Notes under the pieces: model-generated
Seen by the model: the letters and a program-made list of their open reading frames with translations, nothing else
The model's database searches: none
Told to the model about the DNA's origin: nothing
Shown: positions 21,651 through 22,644 of the stretch, one piece after another
Layout: the number at the start of each line of letters is the position of its first letter
How positions within the stretch are numbered: position 1 is the first letter of the stretch
Assembly (NCBI GenBank): GCA_031279575.1
Contig: JAITIG010000033.1
Location: forward strand, 1 to 22,644
Direction: 5' to 3'
Source of the DNA: Bifidobacteriaceae bacterium
GTDB lineage: Bacteria; Actinomycetota; Actinomycetes; Actinomycetales; WQXJ01
DNA length: 22,644 nt
Position numbers and translations under genes: made by a program

Positions 21651-22642
21651 GAGCTGCGCCGCCTCTCGCCGGGGCCTGCCACCAGGCGGAAGACCGCGAA
21701 CACAATCAGGGCGTAGGCCAGGGTGACAGCGGCCAGCACCAGGCCCATGGCGGTGGCCAGGCCAAACCGCCCCGCCCGGAAGGCGGTGGCGTAAAGCTCC
21801 TGGGTCATGGTCAAAGTGGCGTGGTTGGGCCCGCCGTTGGGGTTGAGCACCATCATGTAGCCGAAGGCGTCGATCACCATCAGCCCCAGGTAGATGTAGG
21901 CGGTGCGGACGTTGCCCAGCACCTGCGGCAGGGCCACCTGCACGGCAGTGCGCCAGCGCCCGGCGCCGTCGATCCGGGCGGCCTCGTAGGTCTCGGCCGG
22001 GACGGACTTGATGGCCGCCACGAACAGCACCGTGTAGAAGCCCACCAGCCCCCAGGCGATGGTGAACATGGCGGCGGGCATGGCTGTGCGGGTGTCGCCC
22101 AGCCAGGCGAAACTCTCAAACCGGTCCAGGCCAAGGCCCACCAGCAGGCCGTTCAGCAGGCCCCGCGACGGGTCGAACACCTGCACCCAGATCAAACCGA
22201 TCACAACCGCTGGCACGGCGTAAGGGAAGAAGGAGACAACCCGGTAGAGGCCGCTGCCGGCCAGGCCGCGCACCCGGCCGACGGCCGGGCCGCCGGAGGT
22301 CACCACGAAGGCGATGGCGAAGGCCGCGGCCAGGATGCAGGTCGGCAGCACCGCCCCCAGGGTGACCGAGTTGCGCAGCGAGGCCAAGAAGACCGGGTCG
22401 GCGAAGACGGCGCCGAAGTTCTGCAGGCCGACAAAGCCCATCTCGTCGGAGAACCCCCGCCAGTCGGTCAAGGCGTAGTAGAAGGACTGGGCGTAGGGCA
22501 CCACCACGAAGACGGCGAAGATCGACAGCGGGAGCGCCAAGAACACTGCCATGAAGCTCGCCCGGTCGAAGGTGGGGCGGCGGCGGCGGCGAGCGGCCCG
22601 CCGGGGTGGGCGGGCCGCCGCCGCGTGGTCGAGACGAGTCAT
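21647..22642 (-). CDS. Sugar ABC transporter permease, MalF-like (CUT1)
   Basis: A 331-residue permease with a basic N-terminus (residues 10-27 very Arg-rich) and six membrane helices starting at about 32-52. The EAA loop at about 220-241 reads EAARIDGAGRWRTAVQVALP. A closing motif, NPNGGPNHATLTMTQELY, is typical of MalF/UgpA-like partners, where GGP..aT follows the fifth helix. It pairs with the MalG-like protein directly downstream. The ATG is immediately preceded by TG, forming TGATG, so the gene may overlap the stop of an upstream gene, most likely the solute-binding protein, outside the window. The start is two bases from the edge, so the ribosome-binding site cannot be checked and a start further upstream is possible. 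Confidence 0.9.
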   Translation of the reverse strand: MTRLDHAAAARPPRRAARRRRRPTFDRASFMAVFLALPLSIFAVFVVVPYAQSFYYALTDWRGFSDEMGFVGLQNFGAVFADPVFLASLRNSVTLGAVLPTCILAAAFAIAFVVTSGGPAVGRVRGLAGSGLYRVVSFFPYAVPAVVIGLIWVQVFDPSRGLLNGLLVGLGLDRFESFAWLGDTRTAMPAAMFTIAWGLVGFYTVLFVAAIKSVPAETYEAARIDGAGRWRTAVQVALPQVLGNVRTAYIYLGLMVIDAFGYMMVLNPNGGPNHATLTMTQELYATAFRAGRFGLATAMGLVLAAVTLAYALIVFAVFRLVAGPGERRRSS

Positions 22643-22644
22643 CA

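Overview
The window comes from a high-GC Gram-positive bacterium, most likely an actinomycete. GC is around 70% by eye. GTG starts are common, and a DtxR/IdeR-type iron box, SepF/YggT division genes, an FIVAR-bearing secreted enzyme and an LPxTG-like sorting signal all point the same way. I cannot place it to genus. Coding density is high. I saw no tRNA, rRNA, CRISPR array, transposase or phage gene.

Left part (1-5453, minus strand): an iron-import operon in the order FTR1-type permease, Tp34/P19-type periplasmic iron lipoprotein, DUF2318 Fe-S membrane protein, FtsX-like permease, second FtsX-like permease (cut by the window edge). This matches the known FTR1-P19-ABC cluster of Campylobacter and some Gram-positives. 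The ATPase and thioredoxin-like genes would be expected beyond the left edge. A near-consensus IdeR box overlaps the predicted -10 of this operon. Several of its proteins carry low-complexity inserts: a Pro-rich cytoplasmic head, a Gly-Gly-Ser linker and an Ala/Pro tail.

Middle (5662-13114): diverging from the iron operon is a 1790-aa secreted subtilisin-family protease with an LPVSG wall-sorting-like C-terminus. It meets azlD tail to tail, and the two stop codons share a CTAG. The azlC-azlD pair encodes a branched-chain amino acid exporter. Diverging from azlC is a sepF-yggT cell-division pair, found here without the rest of the division cluster.

Right part (13199-22642, minus strand): an NAD-dependent aldehyde dehydrogenase, then (reading upstream) a carbohydrate locus. 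The locus consists of two CUT1 sugar-ABC permeases, an HSL-type esterase, a BadF-type GlcNAc-kinase-like protein, then a promoter with an operator-like inverted repeat driving a 1017-aa secreted multidomain glycosidase-like protein and a small secreted WxL-like protein. The genes are tightly coupled (ATGA and GTGA overlaps). They read as one pathway: extracellular glycan cleavage, import, deacylation and phosphorylation. The substrate is unknown; an acetylated amino-sugar glycan is my inference. The solute-binding protein probably lies just past the right edge.
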